From the NCBI GenBank assembly GCA_016893485.2, contig JAFEKX020000001.1:5783501-5847500 (forward strand): a stretch of DNA of 64,000 nucleotides. The letters are read 5' to 3'. Positions within the stretch are counted from its first letter, which is position 1. Every line of letters begins with the position of its first letter. This stretch comes from Streptomyces sp. P3 (GTDB taxonomy: Bacteria; Actinomycetota; Actinomycetes; Streptomycetales; Streptomycetaceae). Position numbers and translations under genes: made by a program. This document shows, piece by piece, positions 8,650 through 18,783 of the stretch. Under the pieces are notes generated by a model. The model made no database searches and was not told the origin of the DNA. It saw only the letters and a program-made list of their open reading frames with translations.

Positions 8650-10386
8650 ATGACTCAGCCGCCCGAACAGCCGCCGTCCGGCGGTTACGGAGCGCCGCCG
8701 AACCAGCCGCCACAGCCACCGTCCGGCGGCTTCGGCGCCCCGGTCCCGCCCCAGCCCGGCTACGGCTATCCGCAGGCGCAACAGCCTGGCCCCTACGGCT
8801 ATCCGCAACAGCCGCAGCAGCCGGGCCCGTACGGTCAGCCGCAGCCCGGCCCCTACGGTCAGCCGCAGCAGCCCGGGCCGTACGGTCAGCAGCCCGGTTA
8901 CGGCTACCCGCCGCCGCAGTTCACCCCGCCGCCACCTCCGGGCGGCGGCCCCGCAACCCTTCAAGGGGCGTCCGGCGCTGGTGATCGCGGCCGCGGTGGC
9001 GGGGTTGCTGGTGGTCGGCGGCACGGTGTGGGCGGCCACCAGCGGTGGCGGCGGCGACAAGAAGCCGGTCGCGGAGAAGAGCGACAGCCCGACGCCCTCC
9101 GGCGGCAGCGCCACCGACGACCCGGCCAACCCCGGTGACGGCAGCGGCGACGGCGGCAGCGACTCCGAGGACCTCAACGCGGGCCGCAAGTCCGGCGAGG
9201 CGAAGGTGCTCTGGTACAAGGAGGCGCCGGACGCGCCCGGTTCCGGCGCCGACGCCCCGGCATGTGGATCACCGGCAGGACCGCGGTGAAGGCGGCGTAC
9301 AAGGAACTCGTCGCCTACGACGTGAGCAACGGCAGGCCGACCTGGCCCACGGTCACCTTCCCGCAGAAGATCTGCGCGGTCACCCCGGCGAAGTCGGCCG
9401 ACGGCAAGATCGTCGTGGCGTACGAGAGCGGTGTCAGCGACAACGCCAAGTGCAACCAGCTCCAGCAGATCGACCTCGGCACCGGCGCGAAGGGCTGGTC
9501 GGGGACCGTCCCGGACGGCGGTCTCTTCGACAGCGCGATCAGCGTCGGGCTGTCCATCTCCGGCAGGACCCTGATGGTGGGCCGCTCGGAGTCGGGGATC
9601 GCGTACGACGTGGACACCGGCAAGAAGCTCTTCGAGAAGAAGAAGTACGGCGCGGCCTGCTTCCCGTCCGCGTTCGCGGGCGGCGCGAAGCTGATCTCGG
9701 TGGCGTCCTGCGGCGCGAGCACCTCGAACGAGCACGACGAGGTGCAGGAGCTGGACCCGGCGACCGGCAGGGCCAAGTGGACCAAGTCGATCCCCAAGGG
9801 GTGGACGGTGTCCCGCACGTACTCGGTGGACCCGGTCGTCCTCTACATGACCGACTCGGACCACAAGCACTGGAACATCTCGACGCTGAAGGCCGACGGT
9901 TCGGTCCGCTCGCAGGTCGACTCCAAGGCCGCGTTCGCGCCGTCGTGCAGTTCGTCGTTCGTCGACAGCGACCTCCAGGGCTGCCAGGGCGTCGCGGTCG
10001 ACGCGGACACCCTGTACCTGCCGACGGACGCGACGACCGGCGCCAACCAGATCGTGGCGATCAACCTGGCCACCGGCAAGGAGAAGTGGCGCGTCAAGTC
10101 GCCCGCGGCCGTGTCGATGGTCCCGGTCAAGGTCCAGGGCGGCCGGCTCATCGCCTACGTCGAGGCGTCGTACGACGCGGGCGGCCGGATCGTGTCCCTC
10201 CCGACGGCGGGCTCCTCGCACCCGACGACGAAGCTGCTGCAGATGCCCGCGGGCACCGCGCAGATCGAGTCGAGCTTCTTCTCCCGGGACATCGACTACG
10301 TGGACGGACGCTTCTACATCTCGTCGACCCGGCTGAACGGCAATGACGACACGAAGGAGAAGTTGATGCTCGCGTACGGCAAGTGA
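8650..10386 (+). CDS. Membrane-anchored PQQ-type beta-propeller protein with Pro/Gln/Tyr-rich tail (paralog 1), three frame breaks
   Basis: ATG 8650, behind GGGGGAG, opens a cytoplasmic tail built from QQPGPYG/GYGYP repeats (residues 1-100). A single helix follows (ALVIAAAVAGLLVVGGTVWAA), then a Ser/Gly/Asp linker and a large extracytoplasmic domain with repeated 'VVAYDVSNGRPTW', 'QIDLGTGAKGW', 'AYDVDTGKKLF', 'ELDPATGRAKW', 'AINLATGKEKW' strands. These are blades of a PQQ-like propeller with paired cysteines. Breaks: two near 8952-8959 and one near 9256. The topology resembles the sensor half of streptomycete Ser/Thr kinases but without a kinase. It is followed 47 bases later by a paralog of the same design. 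The ligand is unknown. Confidence 0.8.
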
Positions 10387-10432
10387 GACCCCGACTTCTC
10401 CCCGTCCCGCCGTCCTCCCCGAGGTACTCGTC

Positions 10433-12253
10433 ATGACCACGCCCCCACCGCCCCCGCCGAACGAGCCCCCGAAGGGCGGCTTCGGCCCACCCCAGGACCA
10501 GCCCCCGCAGCAGCCGCCCCAGACCCCGCCGGGCTACGGCTACCCGCAGGCGCCCCCGCCCCAGCAGCCACCGGTCTACGGCTATCCCCAGCAGCCCCAG
10601 CAGCAGCCGCCCCAGGGACCCCTGCAGGCCCCGCCGCCGGGCTACGGCTACCCGGGCCAGCAGCCGAACCCGTACGCGCAGCAGCCGCAGCAGCCGTACG
10701 GTCAGCAGCCCAACCCCTATGGCCAGCAGCCGGGTTACGGCTATCCGGGGCAGCCGGCGACCATGCCGCTGCATCCGCAGCCGGGCCAACCGGGCGGCGG
10801 CGGGCGGAAGTTCGGGGCGCCCGCGGTGATCATCACCGCCGCGGTCGTCGCCATCGCGCTGATCGTCGGCGGCGGGGTCTGGTACGCGTCCTCGTCCGGC
10901 AAGAAGGACGACGACACGAAGAAGACCGCCAGCTCCAGCGGCACCACCGGCGGTACGAACGACAAGGGCGGCACCACGTCAGGCGGCAAGGAGAAGGTGC
11001 CCGCCGACGCCGCGTCCAAGGTCCTCTTCGAGGTCCCGATGCCCAAGGTCGCCGACACCATGGTGACCTCCGGCTCCTGGCTCACCGACAAGGTGTACGC
11101 CAAGACCGGCAGCGCCGAGGTCGTCGGCTACAACAACCGCGACACCGGCGCCAAGCAGTGGACGATCAAGCTCCCCGGCCCGGTCTGCCAGGCGACGAAG
11201 CACACCACCACGGACGGCAGGACGGCGATCCTCTACGAGCCCGCCATGCCGACCAAGGACAAGCCCTCGCACGGCTGCAGCCAGATCGCCGCGATCGACC
11301 TGAACGCGGGCACCAAGCTGTGGACGAAGACCGCCAACCCGGTGACCAGCCGATCAGTTTCGAGAACGTCACCGTCAGCGCGAACACCGTCGCCGTGGGC
11401 AGCACCGACGGCGGCGCCGCCTTCGACATCTCCACCGGCAAGGTCCTGTGGAGCCCGAAGGTCGCCGACTGCTACGACGCCGGGTACGGCGGCGGCGCGA
11501 AGCTGGTCGCGGTGCGCCGGTGCGGGACCTACGACTCGCCCGTCCTGCACATCCAGACCATCGACCCGGTCTCCGGGAAGGTGATCTCGGACTACAAGAT
11601 GGCCCAGGGCATCGAGTACGCGAGCATCGTGTCGACCGACCCCGCTGGTCGTCGCGGCCGACGTCGGCGACAGCGCGGGCGACGGCAGCGGCATCTCGGA
11701 CTTCTTCTCCATCGACGACAAGACGGGTGCGCTGCGCTCGCACATCTCGGCGCCGGGCAAGCAGTACGCGGCCCGCTGCGACGGGATCACCCGGGTCGAG
11801 TACTGCACCGAACTGGCCGTGGGCAACGACCGGTTGTACGTGCCCACCGAAGAGCACGACGGCTCGGGCGACTCGTACAGCCGGACCAACGAGATCGTCG
11901 CCTTCGACCTCGCCACCGGCAAGCAGACCGGCCAGCGCGCCGACGCGGGCGACGGCTACACCATCACCCCGCTGCGCATGGACGGCACCAACGTCATCGC
12001 GTACAAGTCCCCGCCCTACAACAAGGGCGGCCAGATCGTCAGCATCGACGGCACCTCCTTCAAGGAGACCAAGCTGCTGGAGAACCCGAGCGCGGAGAAG
12101 ACGCGGGAGGCGGAGACCACCTTCCTCCCGGACTACGCGGAGATCCTCTACGCGGAGGGCCACCTCTACATGTCGGCGGTCTACGCGGACAAGGCCTCGA
12201 CGTCCTCGACGGGCGACAAGGACCTGGCGATCGCGTTCGGCACCACCGGCTGA
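10433..12253 (+). CDS. Membrane-anchored PQQ-type beta-propeller protein (paralog 2), two frame breaks
   Basis: Same architecture as the gene before it: a Pro/Gln/Tyr tail (QQPNPYGQQPGYGYP), one helix near residue 125 (VIITAAVVAIALIVGGGVWYA), a Lys/Asp/Thr linker, then propeller blades (VGYNNRDTGAKQW, IDLNAGTKLW, FDISTGKVLW, TIDPVSGKVI, FDLATGKQTG). Break near 11347 is a deletion; near 11642 (GACCCCGCTG) the frame moves the other way, so one C too many or two bases missing. ATG 10433 starts MTTPPPPPPNEPP. Both genes probably form one transcript ended by the hairpin at 12279. Function unknown; a cell-surface sensor or scaffold is a guess. Confidence 0.8.
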
Positions 12254-12278
12254 CCGGCCGACCCGACCGCGTCCACGG

Positions 12279-12314
12279 CCCCGGCCCCGCCCCTGCTCAG
12301 GGACGGGGCCGGGG
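12279..12314. terminator. Terminator after the propeller pair
   Basis: CCCCGGCCCCGCCCCTG faces CAGGGACGGGGCCGGGG: a 17-base stem with one mismatch and a two-base loop, 26 bases after the stop. Confidence 0.85.
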
Positions 12315-12515
12315 TCGTACCGCTCAACAGCCCCGAATACGAGGAATGCGAAAAAGTCAGTCGATCCGGGGCACTTCTCTCCAGTAGGGGCAGCGCAACG
12401 TCGAACAAGCGTGTAGCTTCCGGGGGCATGAAGGACGGGGTGCTGGGGGCCCTCTGTTCGTGGGGACCGGTGGGCATCCATAGTGGGCATCCATTGGGGG
12501 ACTGGGGGTTGCTCG

Positions 12516-13205
12516 ATGGGAGTGCGGCTGATGGTGGTCGACGACCACCGATTGCTCGCCGAGGCACTGGCCTCGGCACTGAAGCTGCGGGGACACCGGG
12601 TGCTGGCGGCGGCCGCACCGGCGGCGGGCGCGGCGGAGTTGGTGATCACCCGCGCCCCCGAGGTATGCCTCCTCGGCACGGCGACACCGGCCGAACCGGG
12701 CATCTTCGACCCGGTGATAAAAATCAAACGGGAACGCCCCCAGGTAGCCGTCCTGGTCCTGGGCCCGGTCCCGAGCCCCCGGGAATCGCAGCGGCCTTCG
12801 CGGCCGGCGCCTCGGGCTACGTCCGCCACGACGAACGCATCGAGGGCGTGGAGCGGGCCATCATGAAAGCCAGGGCAGGCGAGGCGGCGGTGGCCCCCAA
12901 CTGCTCCAGGGCGCCTTCAGCGAACTCCTCAACCCGGCCGCCCAACCAGACGACGAGGGCCAACGCCTCCTCCACATGCTCACCCCGCGAGAGGTCGAGG
13001 TCCTGGTCCGGGTCGCAGACGGCGAGGACACCCGCCTCATCGCAGCGGGCATGGGCATCGCCCGTCGACAGCCCGCACCCATGTCCAGAGGGTGCTGATG
13101 AAGCTCGGGGTGGGTTCGAGGCTGGAGGCAGCGGCGCTGGCGGCACGAACGGGACTGCTGGACAGGGCAGGCCCACTGAGCAACTCCGCGAGGTCAGACA
13201 CCTAG
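12516..13205 (+). CDS. LuxR-type response regulator with degenerate receiver, three frame breaks
   Basis: About 230 residues after repair. The receiver begins MGVRLMVVDDHRLLAEAL with the acidic pair DD. At the place of the phosphorylated aspartate the sequence is PEVCLLGTATPAEPG, so the acceptor Asp is replaced by Gly. The usual Lys near the end of the receiver is also not obvious (GASGYVRHDERIEG). The C-terminal helix-turn-helix is normal: LTPREVEVLVRVADGEDTRLIAAGMGIARSTARTHVQRVLMKLGVGSRLEAA. Breaks near 12775, 12897 and 13063. It resembles the regulator at 20852, which keeps its Asp. No kinase is adjacent. ATG 12516 is chosen because the receiver fold starts there. Confidence 0.82.
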
Positions 13206-13243
13206 GGGCGCGAGGAACTGCGCGATCAGCCACAGCTCACCCG
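13204..13243 (+). repeat. Streptomycete GGGGCGCG-GAACTGCGCG intergenic repeat
   Basis: AGGGGCGCGAGGAACTGCGCG overlaps the last base of the regulator stop and lies between convergent genes. It is a diverged copy of the motif seen inverted at 41884-41915. Confidence 0.55.
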
Positions 13244-13258
13244 CGCCCGGCGCACGGC

Positions 13259-13603
13259 CTAAACCCCCTCTTTCTCCTCCGTGGGCTCGATCTCCACCGG
13301 AGGTACCGGGCGGAGCTTCAGCCAGCCCAGGAAGAAGATGCCGAGGAGCAGCATCGCGATGCCGGTCCAGAGGTTGATGTTGACGCCCTCGGCCTTGTCC
13401 AGCGTGGCCTGGGACGGGCTGATGCCGGCGATCGTGACGATGATGCCGTAGACGACGAACAGGCCGCCGATGATCAGCCGGAGGTCGAACAGGCGGGACG
13501 CCGTCGTGGACTTGGTCTCCAGGTCGGTGACTTCGCGGTGGACGTCGTGTTCGGAGCGCCCGGAGTGGTCGGGGGTTCCGGGGTGTCCGGAGTTTTCAGA
13601 CAT
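13259..13603 (-). CDS. Small two-helix membrane protein partnered with the symporter
   Basis: 114 residues: a His/Asp/Glu-rich N terminus, then two membrane helices (LIIGGLFVVYGIIVTIAGI and LWTGIAMLLLGIFFLGWL) joined by a short loop with an acidic patch, and an acidic C-terminal tail ending EEKEGV. It begins eight bases after the stop of the large symporter upstream on the same strand, so the two are almost certainly co-transcribed. Small two-helix partners are common for SSS transporters. No specific function is known to me. ATG 13603. Confidence 0.75.
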   Translation of the reverse strand: MSENSGHPGTPDHSGRSEHDVHREVTDLETKSTTASRLFDLRLIIGGLFVVYGIIVTIAGISPSQATLDKAEGVNINLWTGIAMLLLGIFFLGWLKLRPVPPVEIEPTEEKEGV

Positions 13604-13610
13604 GGTCTCT

Positions 13611-15308
13611 CTATCCTTCCGCGGCTAGAACGAGAACGGGGATGTAGCAGGCGGCGGCCAGGATGACCGCGCCCCAGCCGAGGAGGGCGGGTCGGCGGTA
13701 CCACGCGTCGTCGCCCGCGGCCGGTGCCTCGGTCATGCCGGGGCTGGTCGTGCCGTAGACCAGGCCCTGGAGCTGTTCGGCCGGCTTGGGCTGGGTGAAG
13801 AGGGAGACGACGAACATGACCACCGCGCCGGCGACGAACCCGGCGATCGCGGAGACGAAGTTGGCGCCCTGGTCGGAGGGGATGGAGATGATCCCCTGCT
13901 TGTAGATCCAGAAGTAGTTCACCATCGCGGTGACCGTGCCCGCGAGCAGGCCCCAGAAGCCGGACTTCGGGGTGGCCCGCTTCCAGAACATGCCGACGAT
14001 GAAGACGACGAACATCGGCACGTTGAAGAAGGAGAAGAGCGTCTGGAGGTAGCTCATGATGTTGGAGAAGGACGAGGCCAGGAAGGCCGTGCCCACCGAC
14101 GCCGCCACGCCGATCACCGTGATCAGGCGGCCGAAGCGGACGTAGTACTCGTCCTCGCGGTCCTTCACCACGTACTTGGCCCAGATGTCGTTGGTGAACA
14201 CGGTGTTGAAGGACGACACGTTGGCCGCCATGCCCGCCATGAAGGCCGCGAGGAGGCCTGTCACCGCGATGCCGAGGACGCCGTTGGGCAGCAACTCCTG
14301 CATCAGGTAAGGAATCGCGTCGTTGTACTGGAGGTCCGAGCCGCTGGTGCCGATCTTCGGGACGAGCGCCGCGGCGACCAGGCCCGGGATCATCACGAGG
14401 AAGACGATGAAGACCTTCGGGTACGCGGCGATCAGCGGGGTGCGCTGAGCGGCCGAGAGGTTCTTCGCGGAGAGGGCGCGCTGGACCTCGGCGAAGTTGG
14501 TCGTCCAGTAGCCGAAGGACAGCACGAAGCCCAGGCCGAGCACGATGGTCAGCCAGTTCGCGCCCAGCGGGTTCACGCTGCCGATGCCCGTGCCGCCCCA
14601 CGCGGTGGTGAAGTTGTGGCCGTGGGTCGCGTCGAGCTTGTGGGTCAGCCCGTCCCAGCCGCCGACCTTCTTCAGGCCGAGGTAGGAGATCGGGATCAGC
14701 GCGGCGAGGATCACGAAGAACTGGAGTACTTCGTTGTAGATCGCCGACGACAGCCCGCCGAGGGTGATGTACGCGAGCACGAAGGCGCCGGCGACCACGA
14801 TCGCCACCCACTGAGGCCACCCCAGCAGCGCCTCGACGACGATCGCGAGGGCGTAGAGGTTCACGCCCGCGATCAGGATGGCGGCGAAGGCGAACAGGAT
14901 CGAACTCAGCAGGTGTGCCGCCTTGTCGAAGCGCAGCAGCAGGAACTCGGGGACCGAGCGCACTTTCGAGCCGTAGTAGAAGGGCATCATCACCAGGCCG
15001 AGGAAGACCATGGCCGGGATGGCGCCGATCCAGTACCAGTGGACGGTGTAGGCGCCGTACTGGGCGCTGTTGGCGGCCATGCCGAGGATCTCGGTCGCGG
15101 CCAGGTTGGCCGAGATGAAGGCGAGACCGGTGATCCAGGCGGGCAGGGAGCGCCCGGAGAGGAAGAAGTCGAGGCTCGTCTTCACCGATCTGCGGGCGGC
15201 CAGGCCGATGCCGAGGACGACCACGAAGTAGATCGCCAGGATCGTGTAGTCCAGCCCGTTGGTGGGGAGTCGCAGCTCGGCGGCGAGAGAGGTGGGGATC
15301 TGCATCAA
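13611..15308 (-). CDS. Sodium:solute symporter (SSS/SGLT family), candidate galactose uptake protein
   Basis: An unbroken 565-residue protein with about 13-14 membrane helices. SGLT-like features: DYTILAIYFVVVLGIGL in helix 1, DFFLSGRSLPAW, AANSAQYGAYTVHWYW, GGLSSAIYNEVLQFF, the long GLGFVLSFGYWTTNFAEVQRALSAKN segment, NVSSFNTVFTNDIW, and a loop with FNVPMFVVFIVGMFWKRAT. The start is ATG 15308 or 15305. It is divergent from galT across a short AT-richer promoter region, which suggests uptake of galactose or a related sugar; this is inference from position and the SGLT-like sequence. Myo-inositol is an alternative. It is followed by its small membrane partner. Confidence 0.88.
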   Translation of the reverse strand: MMQIPTSLAAELRLPTNGLDYTILAIYFVVVLGIGLAARRSVKTSLDFFLSGRSLPAWITGLAFISANLAATEILGMAANSAQYGAYTVHWYWIGAIPAMVFLGLVMMPFYYGSKVRSVPEFLLLRFDKAAHLLSSILFAFAAILIAGVNLYALAIVVEALLGWPQWVAIVVAGAFVLAYITLGGLSSAIYNEVLQFFVILAALIPISYLGLKKVGGWDGLTHKLDATHGHNFTTAWGGTGIGSVNPLGANWLTIVLGLGFVLSFGYWTTNFAEVQRALSAKNLSAAQRTPLIAAYPKVFIVFLVMIPGLVAAALVPKIGTSGSDLQYNDAIPYLMQELLPNGVLGIAVTGLLAAFMAGMAANVSSFNTVFTNDIWAKYVVKDREDEYYVRFGRLITVIGVAASVGTAFLASSFSNIMSYLQTLFSFFNVPMFVVFIVGMFWKRATPKSGFWGLLAGTVTAMVNYFWIYKQGIISIPSDQGANFVSAIAGFVAGAVVMFVVSLFTQPKPAEQLQGLVYGTTSPGMTEAPAAGDDAWYRRPALLGWGAVILAAACYIPVLVLAAEG

Positions 15309-15344
15309 GCGCTCACCTTGGTAGGGGTTGTCGGGTGGTCGTAC

Positions 15345-15470
15345 GGGTTTCCTTGATCGGTGCGGTTGATGTTCTTAGTTTGGTGTTCTTTGTTTGATTG
15401 TGATGGTGACGGCTGGGGGATTTGTGGTTTGATGTGTTTGGTTCTGTGTTGGGTTATGTGTGAAGCGTGG
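15345..15470. promoter_or_regulatory. Divergent gal promoter region, AT-rich with repeated TTTG/TGTG motifs
   Basis: The 188 bases between the symporter start and galT contain a core with clearly lower GC than anything nearby, full of TTTG, TTGTTTGATTGTGATGG and GTTTGATGTGTTTGG. The streptomycete gal operon is known to be driven by a galactose-induced, glucose-repressed promoter (galP1) in this position with short direct repeats. Exact -10/-35 boxes cannot be fixed by eye. Confidence 0.55.
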
Positions 15471-15496
15471 ATGTACGTACGGATGGAGAGCCCGGC

Positions 15497-16554
15497 GTGA
15501 AGAAGACCTCGACCCGGTTGGCCGACGGTCGTGAGCTCATCTACTACGACCTGCGGGACGACACCGTGCGCGACGCGGTGGACCGACGCCCGCTGGAGCG
15601 CACGGTCACCACTTCGGAGGTACGGCGGGACGTGCTGCTCGGCGACGCGGTGGCGATCGCCTCGCACCGCCAGGGCCGCACCTACCACCCGCCGGCCGAC
15701 CAGTGCCCGCTCTGCCCGACGACCGGCGACCGGCTCAGCGAGATCCCGGACTCGTCGTACGACGTCGCGGTCTTCGAGAACCGTTTCCCCTCGCTGGCCG
15801 GCGACTCCGGGCGCTGCGAGGTGGTCTGCTTCACCTCCGACCACGACGCGTCCTTCGCCTCGCTGACGGAGGAGCAGGCGCGCCTCGTCCTCGACGCGTG
15901 GACCGACCGGACGTCGGAACTGTCGCATCTACCCTCCGTCGAGCAGGTCTTCTGTTTCGAGAACCGGGGGAGGAGATCGGTGTGACGCTCGGTCATCCTC
16001 ACGGCCAGATCTACGCCTACCCCTTCACCACCCCCCGCACGTCTCTGATGCTGCGTTCACTTGCGGCCCACAAGGAGGCGACCGGCGGGGAGAACCTCTT
16101 CGACTCGGTCCTGGAGAGCGAACTCGCCGGTGAGCGGGTCGTCCTTGAGGGTGAACACTGGGCGGCCTTCGTGCCGTACGCCGCGCACTGGCCCTACGAG
16201 GTCCACCTGTACCCGAAGCGCCGGGTGCCGGACCTGCTCGGACTCGACGAGGCGGCGCGCACAGAGTTCCCCAAGGTCTATCTGGAACTCTTGAGGCGCT
16301 TCGACCGGATCTTCGGTGAGGGCGAGCCTCCGACGCCGTACATCTCCGCCTGGCACCAGGCGCCGTTCGGCACGCTGGAGGAGTTCGACGGGGTGAGCCG
16401 CGACGACTTCGCGCTCCACCTCGAGCTTTTCACCATTCGCCGTACGTCCGGCAAGCTGAAGTTCCTCGCGGGTTCCGAGTCCGGCATGAGCGTGTTCATC
16501 AACGACGTGCCGCCGGAGCGCGCGGCCGAGCGACTGCGAGAGGTAGCGAGTTGA
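15497..16554 (+). CDS. galT: Galactose-1-phosphate uridylyltransferase, one frame break
   Basis: GalT exchanges UMP between UDP-glucose and galactose-1-phosphate in the Leloir pathway. GTG 15497 gives MKKTSTRLADGRELIYYDLRDD. QCPLCPTTGDRLSE carries the CxxC zinc pair, and DVAVFENRFPSL is the usual motif. After a break near 15970 (CGGGGGAGG), the active-site block GVTLGHPHGQIYAYPF follows with the HPH nucleophile, then PYAAHWPYEVHLYPKR and ISAWHQAPFG. Repaired length is about 353 residues, as in other streptomycetes. Its TGA overlaps the galE ATG by one base, the first gene of galT-galE-galK. Confidence 0.95.
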
Positions 16555-17516
16555 TGAGCGGTAAGTACCTGGTCACGGGCGGAGCGGGTTACGTGGGCAG
16601 CGTGGTCGCCCAGCACCTGCTGGAGGCGGGCCACGAGGTCACCGTCCTGGACAACCTCTCGACGGGGTTCCGTGAGGGCGTGCCGGCGGGTGCTTCCTTC
16701 ATCGAGGGTGACATCAGGGACGCGGCCAAGTGGCTCGACTCCTCCTACGACGCCGTCCTCCACTTCGCCGCGTTCTCCCAGGTCGGCGAGTCCGTCGTGA
16801 AGCCCGAGAAGTACTGGGAGAACAACGTCGGCGGCTCGATGGCCCTCCTCGCCGCGATGCGCGAGGCCGGCGTCCGCACGCTCGTCTTCTCCTCCACGGC
16901 CGCCACCTACGGCGAGCCCGACGAGGTCCCGATCGTCGAGACCGCCCGCACCTCCCCGACAAACCCCTACGGCGCGTCGAAGCTGTCGGTCGACTTCATG
17001 ATCACCAGCGAGGCGCAGGCCCACGGCCTCGGCGCTGTCTCGCTGCGCTACTTCAACGTGGCCGGGGCGTACGGCAGTTGCGGCGAGCGGCACCAGCCCG
17101 AGTCGCACCTCATCCCGCTCGTCCTCCAGGTCGCCCAGGGCAAGCGCGACGCGATCTCCGTCTACGGCGACGACTACCCGACGCCGGACGGCACCTGCGT
17201 CCGCGACTACATCCACGTGGCGGACCTGGCCGACGCGCACCTGCTCGCGCTGAAGGCCGCCACCCCGGGTGAGCACCTGATCTGCAACCTCGGCAACGGC
17301 GAGGGCTTCTCCGTCCGCCAGGTCATCGAGACGGTGCGTCAGGTCACCGGGCACCCGATCCCCGAGGTCGTGGCCCCGCGCCGCGGCGGCGACCCGGCGA
17401 CCCTGGTGGCGTCGGCGACCCGGGCCAAGGAGCGCCTCGGCTGGAACCCGTCCCGCGCGGATCTCGCGGGCATCGTCGCGGACGCGTGGGCGTTCGCGCA
17501 GAACGTATCGAACTGA
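16554..17516 (+). CDS. galE: UDP-glucose 4-epimerase
   Basis: GalE interconverts UDP-galactose and UDP-glucose with bound NAD. The 320-residue Rossmann protein is intact: VTGGAGYVGSVVAQHLL at residue 7, DIRDA, LHFAAFSQVGES, FSSTAATYG (catalytic Ser/Thr), and NPYGASKLSVD with the YxxxK pair. RYFNVAGAYG and DGTCVRDYIHVADLADAH follow. ATG 16554 overlaps the galT stop (TGATG), so translation is probably coupled. A TTG codon just before it is an unnecessary alternative. galK follows after 22 bases. Confidence 0.96.
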   Translation: MSGKYLVTGGAGYVGSVVAQHLLEAGHEVTVLDNLSTGFREGVPAGASFIEGDIRDAAKWLDSSYDAVLHFAAFSQVGESVVKPEKYWENNVGGSMALLAAMREAGVRTLVFSSTAATYGEPDEVPIVETARTSPTNPYGASKLSVDFMITSEAQAHGLGAVSLRYFNVAGAYGSCGERHQPESHLIPLVLQVAQGKRDAISVYGDDYPTPDGTCVRDYIHVADLADAHLLALKAATPGEHLICNLGNGEGFSVRQVIETVRQVTGHPIPEVVAPRRGGDPATLVASATRAKERLGWNPSRADLAGIVADAWAFAQNVSN

Positions 17517-17538
17517 CCGAAGGGCTAGGGGATCGCAC

Positions 17539-18680
17539 GTGGGTGTACGCGAGGGCTTCGAGGAGCTGTACGGGACGGCTCCCGAGGGCGTCTGGGCCGC
17601 GCCGGGCCGGGTCAACCTGATCGGCGAGTACACCGACTTCAACGAGGGCTTCGTGATGCCGCTCGCCCTGCCGCACACGGCGGTGGCGGCGGTGTCGCGC
17701 CGTACGGACGGTGTCCTCCGCCTCCACTCGGCGGACATCGAGGGCCCCGTCGTGGAGCTGCACGTCGAGACACTCGCCCCGCGCACGAACACCAGCTGGG
17801 CCGCGTACCCGGCGGGTGTGGTGTGGGTACTGCGCGAGGCGGGGCACGAAGTGACCGGTGCGGACATCCACCTGTCGTCCACGGTCCCGACGGGCGCGGG
17901 CCTCTCGTCGTCGGCGGCACTTGAGGTCGTCACGGCGCTCGCCCTCAACGACCTCTTCGAACTCGGCCTGACCGGGCAGGAGTTGGCCCGTTTCTCGCAG
18001 CGCGCGGAGAACGACTTCGTCGGCGTGCCCTGCGGCATCATGGACCAGACGGCCTCGGCCTGCTGCGAGGACGGCCACGCGCTGCACCTCGACTGCCGGG
18101 ACCTGTCGATCCGTCAGATCCCCTTCGACCTCGCCTCGGAGGGCCTCTCGCTGCTGGTCGTCGACTCCCGCGTGAAGCACGCGCTGGGCGACGGCGAGTA
18201 CGCGGAGCGCCGCGAGGGCTGCGAGGAGGGCGCGCGGCAGCTGGGCGTGCCGTTCCTGCGGGACGTGCCGTACGAGGACCTGGAGTCGTCCCTGGCCCGT
18301 CTGCCGGACGAACGGATCCAGCGCTACGTCCGCCACGTCGTCTCCGACGACCACCGCGTCGACCAGGTCATCGGCCTGCTCGACGCGGGCGAGGTACGCG
18401 CGATCGGCCCGGTCCTCACCGAGGGACACATCTCCTCCGCGACGATCTGCGCATCTCCTGCCCGGAGTTGGACCTCGTCGTCGACACCGCGGTCGGCGCG
18501 GGTGCCCTGGGCGCCCGTATGACCGGCGGCGGCTTCGGCGGCTCGGCGATCGTCCTCGTCGAGGCCGACGACACGGACACGGTCACGAAGGCGATCGAGG
18601 AGGCCTTCGCGACGGCGGGCTACACCGCACCGCGCGTGTTCCCGGCGGTGCCTTCGGAGGGCGCACGACGCCTCAGCTGA
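17539..18680 (+). CDS. galK: Galactokinase, one frame break
   Basis: GalK phosphorylates galactose at C1. GHMP-kinase motifs: APGRVNLIGEYTDFNEGFVMP (galactose binding), PTGAGLSSSAALEV (phosphate loop), GIMDQTAS with the catalytic-type Asp, and, after a break near 18434 (CATCTCCTCCG), the third motif GARMTGGGFGGSAIVL. Repaired length is about 380 residues, normal. GTG 17539 follows a GGGGATCGC spacer. It closes the galTEK operon, which ends in the hairpin at 18695. Confidence 0.96.
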
Positions 18681-18694
18681 CGGATCGCTCGAGG

Positions 18695-18718
18695 GACGCC
18701 CCGGGCAGCCGGGGCGTC
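18695..18718. terminator. Terminator of the gal operon
   Basis: GACGCCCCGG, loop GCAG, CCGGGGCGTC, then TTCG: a perfect ten-base stem 14 bases after the galK stop. Confidence 0.88.
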
Positions 18719-18783
18719 TTCGCTCCCTGTCCGGCCCCACGCCGAGCGGTCCGGCCGGCTGGCCACCGCCCCGGCCTCCTCCG

